A DNA stretch of 64,000 bases from Trichostrongylus colubriformis (lineage: Eukaryota; Nematoda; Chromadorea; Rhabditida; Trichostrongylidae): assembly GCA_963978905.1 (NCBI GenBank), contig OZ022258.1:59569638-59633637 (forward strand). The letters are read 5' to 3'. Below, in pieces: positions 57,101 to 57,809 of this stretch (position 1 is its first letter; every line of letters begins with the position of its first letter). The position numbers were made by a program, and so were the translations under genes. The notes under the pieces were generated by a model. The model saw only the letters and a program-made list of their open reading frames with translations. It was not told where the DNA came from and searched no databases.

Positions 57101-57809
57101 GTCGAAAAAGGAATATATACATATATATGTGCGTTTGATGACTTGATTTTGGGTGTTATGCAAATGGTATTGTTTGTTTAGGTCAGTGTAGTAAAAAGAA
57201 AGAAGGAGCATGAGGTGCAATTCGTAATGCGGCTTGCCTGAAAAGGTATGGAATCACGATCAAAAAGCTGAAAGGTGAAAGTGGTTGTGATTTCATGGAA
57301 CGAGGGGCTCCATGCCGAGGTGGGCGGAAGGGTGAAACAGGGAAAAATGTGCAGGATGCGTGAGGTAGTGTGAGAGAGACTGCGAAAATGCGAGAGGGAA
57401 AGGACCACGTTGTGTGCACCGGACTAATAGGTGAACAAAGTGGACAAAGCGCATACGGCAAGTTTTATAGATGATTATGACTATCAATCCTACTGACCTA
57501 TCAAAACTATCGGTTTTTGTGCAGAGGACAGGAAATGGGGAATGGGGATGGGGAGAGGTCCTAGTAGGTCTGTCGTCGCTCGCCGAGTCTAAGCCTTCTC
57601 GCCGCATTCTTGTACAGCTTCCATGTTCTGCCATTGTAGCCTTCATTTTCGCGCACATTGAGCTTACGTACTTCAGGCGATGGATTTATGAACCGAAAGG
57701 GTTTTTGAAAATTTGCGCCGACGATGTGTTGATTCGCAATACAGACATATGGGAGATTCAGCGAGCTCTTGAAAGCGAGGTTTCCACGCTTCAGTGTTCA
57801 TCGTTGTAG
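67..57809 (+). CDS. LRPPRC: LRPPRC-like PPR protein gene, 25 exons, 5' end outside the window
   Basis: Seen: 25 exons with AG/GT borders can be chained on the + strand, and all 24 junctions keep phase, giving 1051 open codons (1060 to the TAG at 57807-57809). The product is helical, with PPR-like units such as DTFEVLLGNIARHGDIDGC (exon 6) and NDALVYCFAVRGHHAKA (exon 7), then a long helical C-terminal part rich in charged residues. No signal or start codon is visible because the gene begins upstream of base 1. Family knowledge: LRPPRC is the only very long PPR protein common in animals (about 1400 residues in human) and binds and stabilises mitochondrial mRNAs with SLIRP. Inference: the length and the PPR content point to LRPPRC, but the motif resemblance was judged by eye. 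Other animal PPR proteins (PTCD1, PTCD3) are shorter. Seven introns exceed 2.5 kb and are filled with transposons. Confidence 0.62.
228..333 (+). CDS. LRPPRC-like gene, exon 2
   Basis: The acceptor is TTAAG at 227 and the donor GTATGT at 334; a second in-phase donor, GTAACA, sits at 325. The one-base start completes the codon left by exon 1. The peptide contains KLFNMTDEGWQSIEP and LDELIGLLKDKKKW. The exon ends in phase 0 and is followed by a 10.4-kb intron. Confidence 0.62.
391..762 (+). other. Open frame in intron, unassigned
   Basis: A 124-codon frame is open from just after a TTCAG (390) to a TGA. It contains DLHIDHAYQVYIQDDSRC and IYLPQFYYSGGLINE. It opens in a phase that does not match the strong donor of exon 2 and would only fit the weak donor at 321. 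I do not recognise the peptide. It may be an alternative exon, a relic of another gene, or chance. Confidence 0.2.
1503..1655. mobile_element. Short palindromic TIR element
   Basis: Two arms of roughly 45 bases are inverted copies: CGTTTGGCGCGGCCC near 1508 returns as GGGCCGCGCCAAACG near 1640, and GCTAATTTGCCAAT returns as ATTGGCAAATTAGC. The centre is about 55 bases and holds no open frame. This is the shape of a MITE. Target duplications were not clear by eye. Confidence 0.6.
1660..3015. other. Intron sequence without recognised feature
   Basis: Part of the 10.4-kb intron between exons 2 and 3. The frames here are short and do not resemble any family I know. No terminal inverted repeats or tRNA-like boxes were found. 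Confidence 0.5.
3080..3473. mobile_element. Harbinger-type MITE, GC-rich, TAA target duplication
   Basis: Seen: the element begins GGCAGCGTTCATGCTTTGCG and ends with the near-inverted CGCAAAGTATGAACGCGGCC. TAA lies immediately outside on both sides (3077-3079, 3474-3476). It is 394 bp and has no transposase. Family knowledge: PIF/Harbinger elements duplicate a 3-bp TWA/TTA site. A second MITE at 50524-50663 starts with the same GGCAGTGTTCAT, and a partial copy lies near 50760-51010. Confidence 0.6.
4650..5535. other. GC-rich intron block of unknown origin
   Basis: Base composition is much richer in G and C than the flanks, and overlapping frames of about 100-130 codons occur on both strands (5133-5534 plus, 4621-4929 and 5207-5506 minus). 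None carries a motif I recognise. It resembles an old repeat or an LTR-like segment, but no second copy was seen in the window. Confidence 0.3.
5590..6265 (-). pseudogene. Mariner transposase relic
   Basis: On the minus strand, one frame holds PPYSPDLSPTDYH, the mariner signature around the last catalytic aspartate (D34D type), followed by a typical LF/HF-rich tail. A second minus frame just upstream in the reading direction (6037-6261) carries NMVTVWW, like the mariner MVSVWW block. The two are separated by a frame break, and the N-terminal helix-turn-helix part is missing. Inactive. Confidence 0.65.
6749..8395 (+). mobile_element. Non-autonomous Helitron, copy 1 (split by a palindromic insertion)
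   Basis: Seen: it begins TCCCTACTATATA directly after an A (6748). It ends in CTGG at 8392-8395, seven bases after a hairpin made of GCGCAC and GTGCGC, and is followed by T. These are Helitron ends: 5' TC, 3' hairpin plus CTRR, insertion between A and T. After 12 bases it is interrupted by the palindrome at 6762-7580; the body then resumes with TATAAAACGCTTCG. No Rep/helicase frame is present. Related copies lie at 8396, 14711, 25885, 46535 and 49246. Confidence 0.68.
6762..7580. mobile_element. Palindromic foldback element, 819 bp, nested in a Helitron
   Basis: The arms are near-perfect inverted copies for about 400 bases each: TAGGGTCCGCTAATAAGCGC at the left end, GCGCTTATTGGCGGACCCTA at the right. 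It sits inside the TATATA of the Helitron 5' end, with TATA on both sides as possible target duplication. The core near 7030-7300 repeats GTGCTGATCACGAATATGAC in both orientations. No coding capacity. Confidence 0.72.
8396..9432 (+). mobile_element. Non-autonomous Helitron, copy 2 (tandem with copy 1)
   Basis: It starts TCATATATAAAGCGCTTCG immediately after the terminal CTGG of copy 1. It ends CTAG at 9429-9432 after a GCGCAC...GTGTATGC hairpin and is followed by T. At 1037 bp its body matches copy 1 (GGGCGGAGC-rich blocks, GACCTGTGGAGAT near the start). A run of 14 C lies near 8821. Head-to-tail CTRR/TC junctions are a known Helitron arrangement. Confidence 0.68.
9485..10330. repeat. Cluster of tRNA-derived SINE-like units (two minus, one plus)
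   Basis: A unit of about 290 bases occurs twice in minus orientation (9490-9780, 9790-10010) and once inverted (10020-10320). Each contains a ~74-base tRNA-like core at 9570-9643 (-), 9865-9937 (-) and 10208-10281 (+). The cores have complementary ends (GGTGTCG with CCGACACC or CCGACGCC), an A box like TAGTGTAATGGATTAGCA and a B box GGGTTCGA. The plus copy has a loop TTGAAAA in the anticodon position. The tails contain AAGCTTGAGTA and related shared sequence. Confidence 0.62.
10208..10281 (+). tRNA. tRNA-like sequence, probably SINE head rather than a working tRNA
   Basis: A 74-base segment with a near-complementary acceptor stem, an A box (TAGTGTAATGGATTAGC), a stem around TTGAAAA that would give GAA in the anticodon position, and a B box GGGTTCGACTCC. 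The body is not that of a normal tRNA-Phe. Two degenerate copies lie just upstream in inverse orientation, so I read it as the promoter head of a SINE. Confidence 0.4.
10731..10854 (+). CDS. LRPPRC-like gene, exon 3
   Basis: The acceptor is CTTCCTGTTCAG (ends 10730); the donor GTGTGT follows GACG. The exon opens in phase 0, as exon 2 requires, and ends in phase 1. The peptide includes FPEILLSRIQESLKRNYRVS and ILLDVVKRLEEND, amphipathic helices as in PPR-type repeats. Confidence 0.68.
10922..11065 (+). CDS. LRPPRC-like gene, exon 4
   Basis: The acceptor is CTCTTTAAAG; the donor GTTTGA is at 11066. The two leading bases complete the codon from exon 3 and the exon ends in phase 1. The peptide contains RSSERWLPMLFEACGSALSN and RQQILARLWKQVNSKG. 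The intron from exon 3 is only 67 bases. The next intron is 13.8 kb. Confidence 0.68.
11346..12086. mobile_element. TIR element A, TA target site, non-autonomous
   Basis: It begins CAGGGGGTGCCAAAAAAAGT after TA and ends with the inverted TTTTTTTTGGCACCCCTTG before TA. It is 741 bp, of Tc1/mariner type by the TA flank and the CAG start. Short minus frames contain YTTLLRSVHSGYLRG but no complete transposase. A related copy in the opposite orientation lies at about 53440-54106. Confidence 0.6.
12091..14529. mobile_element. TIR element B, Tc1-like, containing a mariner
   Basis: It starts CAGTGCGTTTCATAATTATA and ends with the inverted TATAATTATGAAACGCACTG, with TA on both sides. It abuts element A, so only TATA separates them. 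A third, degenerate inverted end lies at about 14325-14355, suggesting a nested or rearranged copy. The span is 2439 bp, of which 898 bp is the mariner at 12836-13733. No intact transposase of its own was seen. Confidence 0.58.
12836..13733 (+). mobile_element. Internally deleted mariner, copy 1
   Basis: The ends TTAGGTTGATTCATAATAAA and its inverted partner sit between TA duplications. Plus-strand frames keep the mariner C-terminus, YSPDVAPSDFHLF and later FWSKGIHDLP...KVIDKDGVYF. The N-terminal frame (from the ATG near 13004) stops early and the frames are shifted. At 898 bp against about 1.3 kb for a full mariner, a catalytic portion is lost. A twin of the same length lies inverted at 60155-61052. 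Confidence 0.78.
14711..14990 (+). mobile_element. Helitron 5' fragment
   Basis: TCCCTACTATATACGAAACG after an A, then the CTTCGTCTGTCTGTAC and CCGTCTGTTACGAAATCAGG stretch typical of the family, up to GACCTGTGGATATGGGGACA. The 3' hairpin and CTRR end are not found, so the copy is truncated. Confidence 0.5.
15275..15358 (+). tRNA. tRNA-like 5' module of RTE copy 1
   Basis: The A box TAGCCGAGTGGTCAAGG and B box GAGTTCGATCCC are spaced as in a serine/leucine-type tRNA. GGCAGGG at the 5' side is complementary to CCCTGCC at the 3' side, though that pairing overlaps the T-arm region. The same module heads the second RTE copy (36022-36104), so it belongs to the element and is probably an internal Pol III-type promoter, not a tRNA gene. 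Confidence 0.5.
15275..17993 (+). pseudogene. RTE-clade non-LTR retrotransposon, broken, 3' truncated
   Basis: After the tRNA-like head and a ~230-base leader come APE endonuclease blocks (IGTLNVGSLTGKSREVADL, LCLQETRWKG near 15600-15720). RT blocks follow: FGFMPGKSTTDAIF near 17210, and TILYADDIALIADS near 17560, where YADD is the catalytic motif. The frame is interrupted by many shifts and stops (for example after FYN at 15751). The sequence stops matching the 36-kb copy after YGSECW and ERQL (about 17985), so the 3' end is lost. Inactive. Confidence 0.82.
18031..18466. mobile_element. Long-armed palindromic MITE, copy 1
   Basis: The left arm starts AAAGGAATCATCCACAG and carries TACCCATATATTTATGTTGT; the right arm returns CATGAATATATGGGTAAGAG. 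The arms are about 150-190 bases. A better preserved copy is at 23645-24071. It is noncoding and GC-rich in the centre (GGGCGGG blocks). It directly follows the truncated RTE end. Confidence 0.6.
18470..19560. repeat. Degenerate Helitron-family sequence
   Basis: Fragments such as GGAATGGGTAGGGACTGACC, GTGGGCGGAGTTCACACTAG and CGTCTGTCTGTCACGAAATT match pieces of the Helitron bodies at 6.7-9.4 kb, in scattered order. Neither terminus is recognisable. No coding frame of interest. Confidence 0.35.
19570..20924. mobile_element. Long-TIR element carrying tRNA-like segments, copy a
   Basis: The left end AACAAGGGGTCTTTCAGGTC continues into GCGCTTTTGGAAAACGGTTT. The right end mirrors it (AAACCG... 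near 20877-20923). The arms are about 100 bases including TATATGGGGGTACC. The interior has a serine-like tRNA segment (19897-19984, +) and a tRNA 3' half (20784-20830, -). No transposase frame. Confidence 0.6.
19897..19984 (+). tRNA. tRNA-Ser-like sequence inside a TIR element
   Basis: The A-box-like GTGACCGAATGG and B-box GTGGTTCGAGTCCC lie about 50 bases apart, with a long variable region as in serine tRNAs. Acceptor pairing is weak (ATGC with GCAT). Probably a captured or degenerate tRNA rather than a functional gene. Confidence 0.35.
21175..21297. repeat. Hairpin repeat
   Basis: CTTTTTCTATCGTGTCTGAC at the left is mirrored by GTCAGACACGATAGAAAAAG at the right. An inner TCATTCTC/GAGAATGA pair flanks a small loop. 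Total about 120 bp. This is the form of a small foldback MITE. Confidence 0.6.
21646..21885. mobile_element. Short TIR element
   Basis: GTGTGTACCCTCATGTCAAG and GTCAGGATTTCGCACC at the left return inverted as CGTGCGAAATCCTGAC and AAAGGTACACAACC at the right. The length is about 240 bp and there is no coding frame. The left arm has an extra GTCAAGGT step. Confidence 0.5.
22015..22778. mobile_element. Long-TIR element with 8-bp target duplication
   Basis: Arms of about 200 bases: CTATTCGGCTATTACAACCC on the left, GGGTTGTAATAGCCGAATAG on the right. TGTTTACT occurs directly outside on both sides (22007-22014, 22779-22786). The inner part shares the GTGCTGATCACG...ATATGACATCCG core with the palindrome at 6762-7580. 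An 8-bp duplication fits hAT or MULE-type elements. Noncoding. Confidence 0.62.
23645..24071. mobile_element. Long-armed palindromic MITE, copy 2
   Basis: Two arms of about 190 bases are inverted copies at roughly 93% identity: AGGAATCGTCCACGGAAAAT at the left, ATTTTCCGTGGACGATTCCT at the right. The related element at 34261-35164 lacks this insertion at the matching site (near 34580), giving an empty-site comparison. The flanks resemble TTAA/TCAA. Confidence 0.7.
24374..24468 (-). tRNA. tRNA-like sequence inside TIR element b
   Basis: On the minus strand it reads GGCCTCCGTGGCCTAATGGT (A-box region) and ends with GTGGGTTTGCTTCCTGCCGG in the B-box position. The consensus TTC is altered to TTTGC, so it is degenerate. 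A closely related plus-strand copy is at 54493-54565, and another minus copy at 34902-34980. Confidence 0.35.
24893..24998 (+). CDS. LRPPRC-like gene, exon 5
   Basis: The acceptor is TTATTGTTTGAG; the donor GTGTAT follows AAAAG. Two leading bases complete the codon of exon 4 across a 13.8-kb intron; the exon ends in phase 2. The peptide contains CINALLSSLLEIGYQFDSFE and VLQDMEGK, a PPR-like helical pair. Confidence 0.68.
25051..25243 (+). CDS. LRPPRC-like gene, exon 6 with a PPR repeat
   Basis: The acceptor is CTGTGTTCAG and the donor GTAATT is at 25244. It reads LNPDQDTFEVLLGNIARHG then DIDGCRAMV, a good PPR unit, then ELRQTPGIHAIAQLALAFSR. An internal GTAGAT at 25136 looks like a donor, but the next AG is only 35 bases away and would shift the frame, so I keep the exon continuous. 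Confidence 0.68.
25329..25439 (+). CDS. LRPPRC-like gene, exon 7
   Basis: The acceptor is CATATTTAAG and the donor GTTTGA. It is exactly 37 codons, phase 0 to 0. The peptide VYEMARHGFLVTSACNDALV then YCFAVRGHHAKADSLAE fits the PPR helix-turn-helix pattern. Confidence 0.72.
25531..25629 (+). CDS. LRPPRC-like gene, exon 8
   Basis: The acceptor is AATATTGCAG and the donor GTAGGC. It is 33 codons, phase 0 to 0. It is alanine-rich: SSAQGACAKAAAARADLNRL. Small introns on either side place it in the 24.9-26.9 kb exon cluster. Confidence 0.66.
25885..26500 (+). mobile_element. Helitron-family fragment in intron 8
   Basis: The sequence from CATCTGTCTAAACG through CCGTCACGAAATTGGGTATC to GGTCCGTACAATAAAAATTC follows the body of the Helitron at 7.58-8.19 kb. 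The 5' TC end is diverged and the 3' hairpin end is missing. It lies between exons 8 and 9. Confidence 0.5.
26754..26888 (+). CDS. LRPPRC-like gene, exon 9
   Basis: The acceptor is CTTCTCTTCAG and the donor GTAAGA, both near consensus. It is 45 codons, phase 0 to 0. The peptide includes VLRRAVMGSERKLILSCSDV and LETIWLLAEKSQDGDG. The following intron is 8.4 kb. Confidence 0.72.
27087..27248 (+). CDS. Possible cassette exon of the LRPPRC-like gene
   Basis: A frame opens after GTTCATCTAG in phase 0 and stays open to a GTAAAG donor, 54 codons, phase 0 to 0. It could therefore be spliced in or skipped without a frameshift. The peptide has VRGPSAVPFVSVDSNNGSLN and YRQLLVAFTESLYKASK. Exon 9 to exon 10 also joins well without it, and I recognise no motif. 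Confidence 0.25.
27340..28960 (-). pseudogene. CR1/Jockey-type non-LTR retrotransposon relic, 5' truncated
   Basis: Minus-strand frames carry the RT palm and C-terminus: YPILFVTYTHDLPSRLKTHP, then VQMYADDIKIYG (YADD catalytic motif), MRDLGVLFKSNLKFDNHV and PILEYASQIWSPFTKKSQAK. They lie in order between 28932 and 28212 with frame breaks. A (TTTA)n tract at 27341-27366 would be its 3' tail. No endonuclease is left. The 3' tail joins TGCACGCGAAGGTGCGCT, also seen at 44232. Confidence 0.75.
29348..29580. mobile_element. Short TIR element with GGTGCTATCGCAATGAG ends
   Basis: The left GGTGCTATCGCAATGAGGGG is mirrored by the right CCTCATTGCGATAGCACC. It is 233 bp and noncoding. It contains GGCTTAGACAAAAATATACG, similar to GGCTTAGGCGAAAATATACA inside the 22-kb element. 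Confidence 0.6.
30045..30272 (+). repeat. Tandem duplication, 120-bp period (40 codons)
   Basis: ACACGTACGAAGTGTCATCG recurs exactly 120 bases later, and the two units differ at only a few sites (AAGG/GAGA, CAAC/CGAC). The period is a multiple of three, so the overlapping frame stays open. Confidence 0.75.
30058..30606 (+). pseudogene. Penelope-like element RT fragment
   Basis: A 182-codon frame. Residues ~85-155 hold PTYYALVKTHKF, then TRPIISSCGGPSDKVSWFLT and KLLSPLLRYV, the pattern of the N-terminal RT blocks of Penelope-like elements (LPKIHK, RPIVSS...). No YxDD palm or GIY-YIG domain follows, so it is a fragment. Residues 1-40 and 41-80 are an in-frame duplication. Confidence 0.55.
30783..31320 (+). 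repeat. Diverged tandem repeat, ~170-bp period
   Basis: The block TCGATAGAGCTYTTTT...CTCTACAARATG appears at 30788, 30960, 31131 and 31278, spaced about 172, 171 and 147 bases. Between blocks, units share CCTTTTCCTCGYCTRCC and a GTGTGCATAT step. It lies just downstream of the RT fragment. Confidence 0.55.
31690..32370. other. Intron sequence without recognised feature
   Basis: It lies between the TIR-bracketed Penelope region and the 1.6-kb TIR element. AT-rich, with short frames only. No inverted repeats, tRNA boxes or conserved peptides were noticed. Confidence 0.45.
32376..33967. mobile_element. 1.6-kb TIR element with ~8-10-bp target duplication, copy 1
   Basis: It starts AGGGTCAAGCCTCCGTCGAG and ends with the inverted CTCGACGCCACGCTTGATTC. 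CTTCGAGC lies just outside on both sides (left CCTTCGAGCC, right GCTTCGAGCT). Next to each end is a G-rich GGGTCGTATTT block. The interior has no transposase. Sister copy at 44572-46110. Confidence 0.6.
34261..35164. mobile_element. Long-TIR element carrying a tRNA-like segment, copy c
   Basis: CTTACAAGGGAAGGACCACA at the left is mirrored by CCTTCCCTTGTTAG at the right. The arms are about 130 bases (GATCTCGAATCTG and its inverse). The interior matches the 23151-24675 element without its MITE. A minus tRNA-like segment is at 34902-34980 (GGGTTTGCT in place of GGTTCGA). Confidence 0.64.
35319..35472 (+). CDS. LRPPRC-like gene, exon 10
   Basis: The acceptor is TTAATGTTAG; an in-frame stop just upstream (35310) leaves no earlier start. 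The donor is GTGAGT. Phase 0 to 1. The peptide SGFFRLLIREVERHI then YYTAVALLEDTNRIGDCLKN is strongly helical. Confidence 0.72.
35543..35663 (+). CDS. LRPPRC-like gene, exon 11
   Basis: The acceptor is TGTTTATTTCAG and the donor GTTAGT. Two leading bases complete a Leu codon; the exon ends in phase 2. The peptide contains LNQMIGQLSRQVVRNEVNVT and NDIANRVVAVFQNHPNA. The RTE at 36-39.5 kb lies in the 6.6-kb intron that follows. Confidence 0.7.
36022..36104 (+). tRNA. tRNA-like 5' module of RTE copy 2
   Basis: The A box TGGCCGAGTGGTTAAG is the exact consensus of serine/leucine tRNAs and the B box is GGGTTCGATCCCC, about 50 bases apart. GGCAGGGA begins it. A full cloverleaf does not close cleanly. 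It is contiguous with the RTE leader in both copies. Confidence 0.5.
36868..37162. mobile_element. MITE inside the RTE, 9-bp target duplication
   Basis: GACCTGGCT occurs at 36859-36867 and again at 37163-37171. Just inside, GGGGTGGGGGGAAATCCGCC is mirrored by GGCGGATTTCCCCCCACCCC. It is 295 bp. It interrupts the RTE between the endonuclease and the segment starting at STFFAKRETQKV. A 9-bp duplication is typical of Mutator-like elements. Confidence 0.72.
37756..39453 (+). CDS. RTE reverse transcriptase domain and C-terminus (565 codons)
   Basis: The frame follows the internal stop at 37747. Residues ~165-210 hold NYRGIKLTAHTMKLYERLI and EQFGFMPEKSTSDAIF. LDLEKAFDRLPRPVLWNALR carries the first catalytic Asp (domain A). 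TILYADDIALVAES has YADD at residues 311-314. Domain 7-like FRYLGSDLAADG follows, and the tail CDRRCSKTLKGKVYRSVVRP is typical of RTE/Bov-B. The palm motifs are intact, but the protein lacks its endonuclease half because of the upstream stop, shift and MITE. Confidence 0.85.
   Translation: MEGRNAEKFVFRLAKARHRATQDIREVKSVKSSDGVILRKPAEVKRRWQEYFDRLLNEEFPRNESPKREVTAGPILPWTNGEVRRMLGKMKTGKAVGPDGVPIDAWKALGEYGIEWLTRFVNTVAAKGRIPDGWRTSTIVLIFKQKGDAMDCSNYRGIKLTAHTMKLYERLIDSRLRELIPISQEQFGFMPEKSTSDAIFVARQVMEKYREKRRPCYLAFLDLEKAFDRLPRPVLWNALRKLQVPERLIALIRDMYDGAKAAVRTPHGLSNEVNITVGVHQGSALSPFLFLLTLDDMVKDLMEGPLKTILYADDIALVAESREELQAKVQQWQDRLAKNGLRSNVKKTKFISSEECPEPITDCHGETIEKVEDFRYLGSDLAADGTVDQAVKARINAAWIKWRESTGILCDRRCSKTLKGKVYRSVVRPAMLYGSECWPITKIHERQLHAAEMRMLRWACGWTRLDKVGNEDVRALMQTAPVQLKLREQRLRWYGHVLRRSEDHPIRKAMAFEAQGKRPRGAPKKRWRDVIKGNLTEVKATAKDALERRKWRHLTKTADPATARD
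39481..40741. other. Intron sequence, mostly unassigned
   Basis: Between the RTE tail and the next TIR element. A stretch near 40330-40400 (GGGTTATTTGGGCTGATGAT, GAATATGACATAAG) is a diverged copy of the core shared by the elements at 6762 and 22015. The rest shows nothing recognisable. Confidence 0.4.
40742..41864. mobile_element. Long-TIR element carrying a tRNA-like half, copy d
   Basis: CCTTACAAGGAAGGCCCATC and AGGTCATGTTGAGC on the left are mirrored by GCTCACCATGACCTGATGGG on the right. The arms are about 120 bases and include TTTATAGGGTCACATACATG. Inside, TGGGGATCGAACCATCAACT near 41716 is the inverse of a tRNA T-arm, as at 20784. About 1.1 kb, noncoding. Confidence 0.62.
42259..42405 (+). 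CDS. LRPPRC-like gene, exon 12
   Basis: The acceptor is AAAACTTTCTAG and the donor GTTCGT follows GCAAG. One leading base completes the Ala codon of exon 11 across a 6.6-kb intron. The peptide: HDDLLYAVVMYKEFSMDKRM and YVSALLDVVDRDRTRSHLML. Ends in phase 2. Confidence 0.7.
42492..42610 (+). CDS. LRPPRC-like gene, exon 13
   Basis: The acceptor is GTAGTTTTCAG and the donor GTATGC. Phase 2 to 1. It reads ADGVDERLKVIFRCCNAGYK and LSKLDISVLSHLVLQPLY. The intron from exon 12 is 86 bases. Confidence 0.7.
42688..42880 (+). CDS. LRPPRC-like gene, exon 14
   Basis: The acceptor is GCTTCTTTTTCAG and the donor GTAGGA. Phase 1 to 2. It is a large exon of 64 codons: LDKFARILRSFGVGSDSVWQ, MYAWWQHRNAREKRMADLGL and PRPYAKELQ. 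Tryptophan- and Arg-rich, as in the middle of long helical-repeat proteins. Confidence 0.74.
42930..43490. mobile_element. Diverged TIR element around a hairpin
   Basis: GCCACACTCACCTAACGAGA near 43150 is mirrored within 30 bases by GGTGAGTGTGGC. Outer blocks CTGCTCACGCTGTATCTTTG (43078) and CAAAGATTCAGTGTGAGCAG (43401) are also inverted. About 0.5 kb, limits uncertain, noncoding. Confidence 0.45.
43531..43594. repeat. 64-bp hairpin repeat
   Basis: AAATTGAAGAAACCAAAAAC is mirrored by GTTTTTGGTTTACTTCAATT around a short AT-rich loop. Possibly a minimal MITE or a fused pair of transposon ends. Confidence 0.55.
44218..44540 (-). mobile_element. CR1-like 3' end fragment
   Basis: The ATTTATTTATTTATTG tract followed by CACGCGTAGGTGCGCTTTTA matches the 3' border of the CR1-like relic at 27340. 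On the minus strand this gives a (AAAT)n-type tail. No coding part remains. Confidence 0.5.
44572..46110. mobile_element. 1.5-kb TIR element with 10-bp target duplication, copy 2
   Basis: GCTTCAGACC is present directly at 44562-44571 and 46111-46120. The element runs from AGGGTCAAGCCTCAGTTGAG to the inverted CTCAACTGGACGCTTGACCC. G-tracts with GGTCGTATTT flank both ends, as in copy 1 at 32376-33967. Internally it shares GAAACCTCATGCATGGCGCA with copy 1. No transposase. Confidence 0.66.
45250..45600 (+). repeat. Tandem duplication of ~176 bp
   Basis: GGCATAGCTCAGGTAGTCAT through ATTCCCCTCAACT occurs twice in direct order (from about 45272 and 45451), with few differences. It lies inside the 44572-46110 element; copy 1 of that element has the block once (near 33335). 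Confidence 0.65.
46535..46931 (+). mobile_element. Helitron-family copy, shortened
   Basis: CCATCTGTCGGTCACGAAAT, GAACCTGTAGAGATGGGGAC and GGGCGGGGCGTGCACTGGGA follow the family consensus. The end GTGCTAGCCTGACTGG gives a CTGG (CTRR) terminus after a weak hairpin. The 5' TC border is not clear. Confidence 0.5.
47230..47760. pseudogene. Mariner-family relic
   Basis: It opens with TATTAGGTCGCTCGGAAAGT, a TA followed by a mariner-like TIR. The following 500 bases have a degenerate frame with no intact catalytic triad. No matching right end is seen, so it is truncated. Family assignment rests mainly on the terminus. Confidence 0.4.
48572..48683 (+). CDS. LRPPRC-like gene, exon 15
   Basis: The acceptor is TTCCAATGACAG and the donor GTATGT. 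The one-base start completes AG+A from exon 14; the exon ends in phase 0. The peptide: WLREHYTLTFEVEKKAQF then RFNYDRLKKFVNDR. The preceding intron is 5.7 kb. Confidence 0.68.
48746..48885 (+). CDS. LRPPRC-like gene, exon 16
   Basis: The acceptor is CTGTTTCTCAG and the donor GTGAGT, both near consensus. Phase 0 to 2. The peptide: SSKVHAFLSSYGWPEDTDYK and LVLYLDHEEWGNVKKMLTS. Confidence 0.75.
48953..49119 (+). CDS. LRPPRC-like gene, exon 17
   Basis: The acceptor is TGTTTGTTTCAG and the donor GTACGG. Phase 2 to 1. The peptide: ENYHLLQILRRLSNEGDEIS and KLINYAFELRRLFPE. It closes the 48.6-49.1 kb exon group. Confidence 0.74.
49246..50208 (-). mobile_element. Non-autonomous Helitron, minus strand, both ends preserved
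   Basis: Read on the minus strand it begins TCCCTACATACATAAAACGC after A and ends CAGCCAACTGG followed by T, with an ACGC/GCGT hairpin just upstream of the end. It is 963 bp. Its first 200 bases match the 8396 and 14711 copies (CTGTCTGTC, CACGAAATT). No Rep or helicase frame. It lies in the 2.6-kb intron between exons 17 and 18. Confidence 0.68.
50524..50663. mobile_element. 140-bp palindromic MITE, TTA target duplication (Harbinger type)
   Basis: GGCAGTGTTCATAGTTCAC at the left is exactly mirrored at the right, with TTA on both sides (50521-50523, 50664-50666). The centre is made of GCGATCGCG-type palindromes. The TTA duplication and the GGCAGYGTTCAT start link it to the element at 3080-3473. 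Confidence 0.75.
51738..51808 (+). CDS. LRPPRC-like gene, exon 18
   Basis: The acceptor is ATTTCTTACAG and the donor GTGAGT. 71 bases, phase 1 to 0. The peptide: IARYETFFNTMHEYNRLFGK. It is isolated between a 2.6-kb and a 0.6-kb intron, but phase and splice sites fit well. Confidence 0.7.
52394..52527 (+). CDS. LRPPRC-like gene, exon 19
   Basis: The acceptor is GTTTTCTTACAG and the donor GTAAAT. Phase 0 to 2. The peptide: PSVEKVDECIDLLRTLIKLE and LHPNETLTCVFIGNILRK. Confidence 0.74.
52598..52731 (+). CDS. LRPPRC-like gene, exon 20
   Basis: The acceptor is CTCCTCTATTAAG and the donor GTAAGC. Phase 2 to 1. The peptide: LGWEEAVNTWMKFQSGLYCS then MVALLLYCLAQNSDNSKHNI. The W..A...W pattern suggests another helical repeat. 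Confidence 0.74.
53440..54106. mobile_element. Relic related to TIR element A, opposite orientation
   Basis: CTTTTTCTGCACCCCCTGTA at 54087-54106 is the inverted end of the family at 11346. Inside, GTTCACAACCTTGCTGAGGT and GTCCGTTCACTCTGGCTACC are the reverse complement of sequence at 11830-11880. The left end is not recognisable. Confidence 0.5.
54285..54650. mobile_element. Partial copy of the tRNA-carrying long-TIR family
   Basis: AAGGAAGGTATTTTACTTCC, GATCGATAGAGCTTCGAACA and GAAGCGAGTTACGAGGGGTC follow the arm of the 23151-24675 element. A tRNA-like segment at 54493-54565 (+) comes next. The second arm is missing. Confidence 0.55.
54493..54565 (+). tRNA. tRNA-like sequence in TIR-family fragment
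   Basis: GGCCTCCGCGGCTCAGTGGT gives a good A box (GGCTCAGTGGTAG). The B-box position reads GGGTTTGCTTCCC, one step from GGTTCGANTCC. Anticodon-arm pairing is poor. Likely the same captured tRNA as at 24374 and 34902. Confidence 0.38.
55227..56132 (-). mobile_element. Tc1/mariner-type relic, 906 bp with both TIRs
   Basis: TA plus CAGGGTGTCTCAAAATTATG at the left; the right end is the inverse of TAGGGTGTCCAGAATTATG, then TA. On the minus strand, VPVMIWGSMITRSW matches the VMVWGA block of Tc1-like transposases, and a later AWCQK-type region is present, but stops and shifts abound. Inactive. Confidence 0.62.
56195..56310 (+). CDS. LRPPRC-like gene, exon 21
   Basis: The acceptor is ACAATGTTTAG and the donor GTAATT. 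Two leading bases make Val with exon 20; the exon ends in phase 0. The peptide: LHKAQNFLPQSRVHCLHAAV then KRYVEEAATYLVEHK. An alternative acceptor at 56206 is also in phase. Confidence 0.7.
56404..56469 (+). CDS. LRPPRC-like gene, exon 22
   Basis: The acceptor is TTTTGTTCTCAG; the donor is GTCGGC after AAGCTG, a weaker site. 22 codons, phase 0 to 0: EEIDPLDCVMAMRFMNSFKA. Continues the helical C-terminal part. Confidence 0.62.
56531..56642 (+). CDS. LRPPRC-like gene, exon 23
   Basis: The acceptor is CACCTTTGCAG and the donor GTAGTT at 56643, just before an in-frame TGA. Phase 0 to 1. The peptide: EEFIRQFAEHCLKHTKFMED and AVRQMQVDWIRTC. Confidence 0.68.
56817..56955 (+). CDS. LRPPRC-like gene, exon 24
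   Basis: The acceptor is TGATCATTGCAG (a second in-phase acceptor lies 12 bases later); the donor is GTGGTT. Phase 1 to 2. The peptide: AEQRNLAPLALRLYNLFKQY and SLQDDEKLRLWKVCGEHEHL. Confidence 0.7.
57677..57809 (+). CDS. LRPPRC-like gene, exon 25, probable C-terminal exon
   Basis: The acceptor is TACGTACTTCAG. It reads RWIYEPKGFLKICADD then IRNTDIWEIQRALESE. If read through, nine more codons lead to TAG at 57807-57809. Alternatively a GTTTCC donor at 57780 could continue the gene. No AATAAA is seen close by, so the 3' end is not settled. Confidence 0.6.
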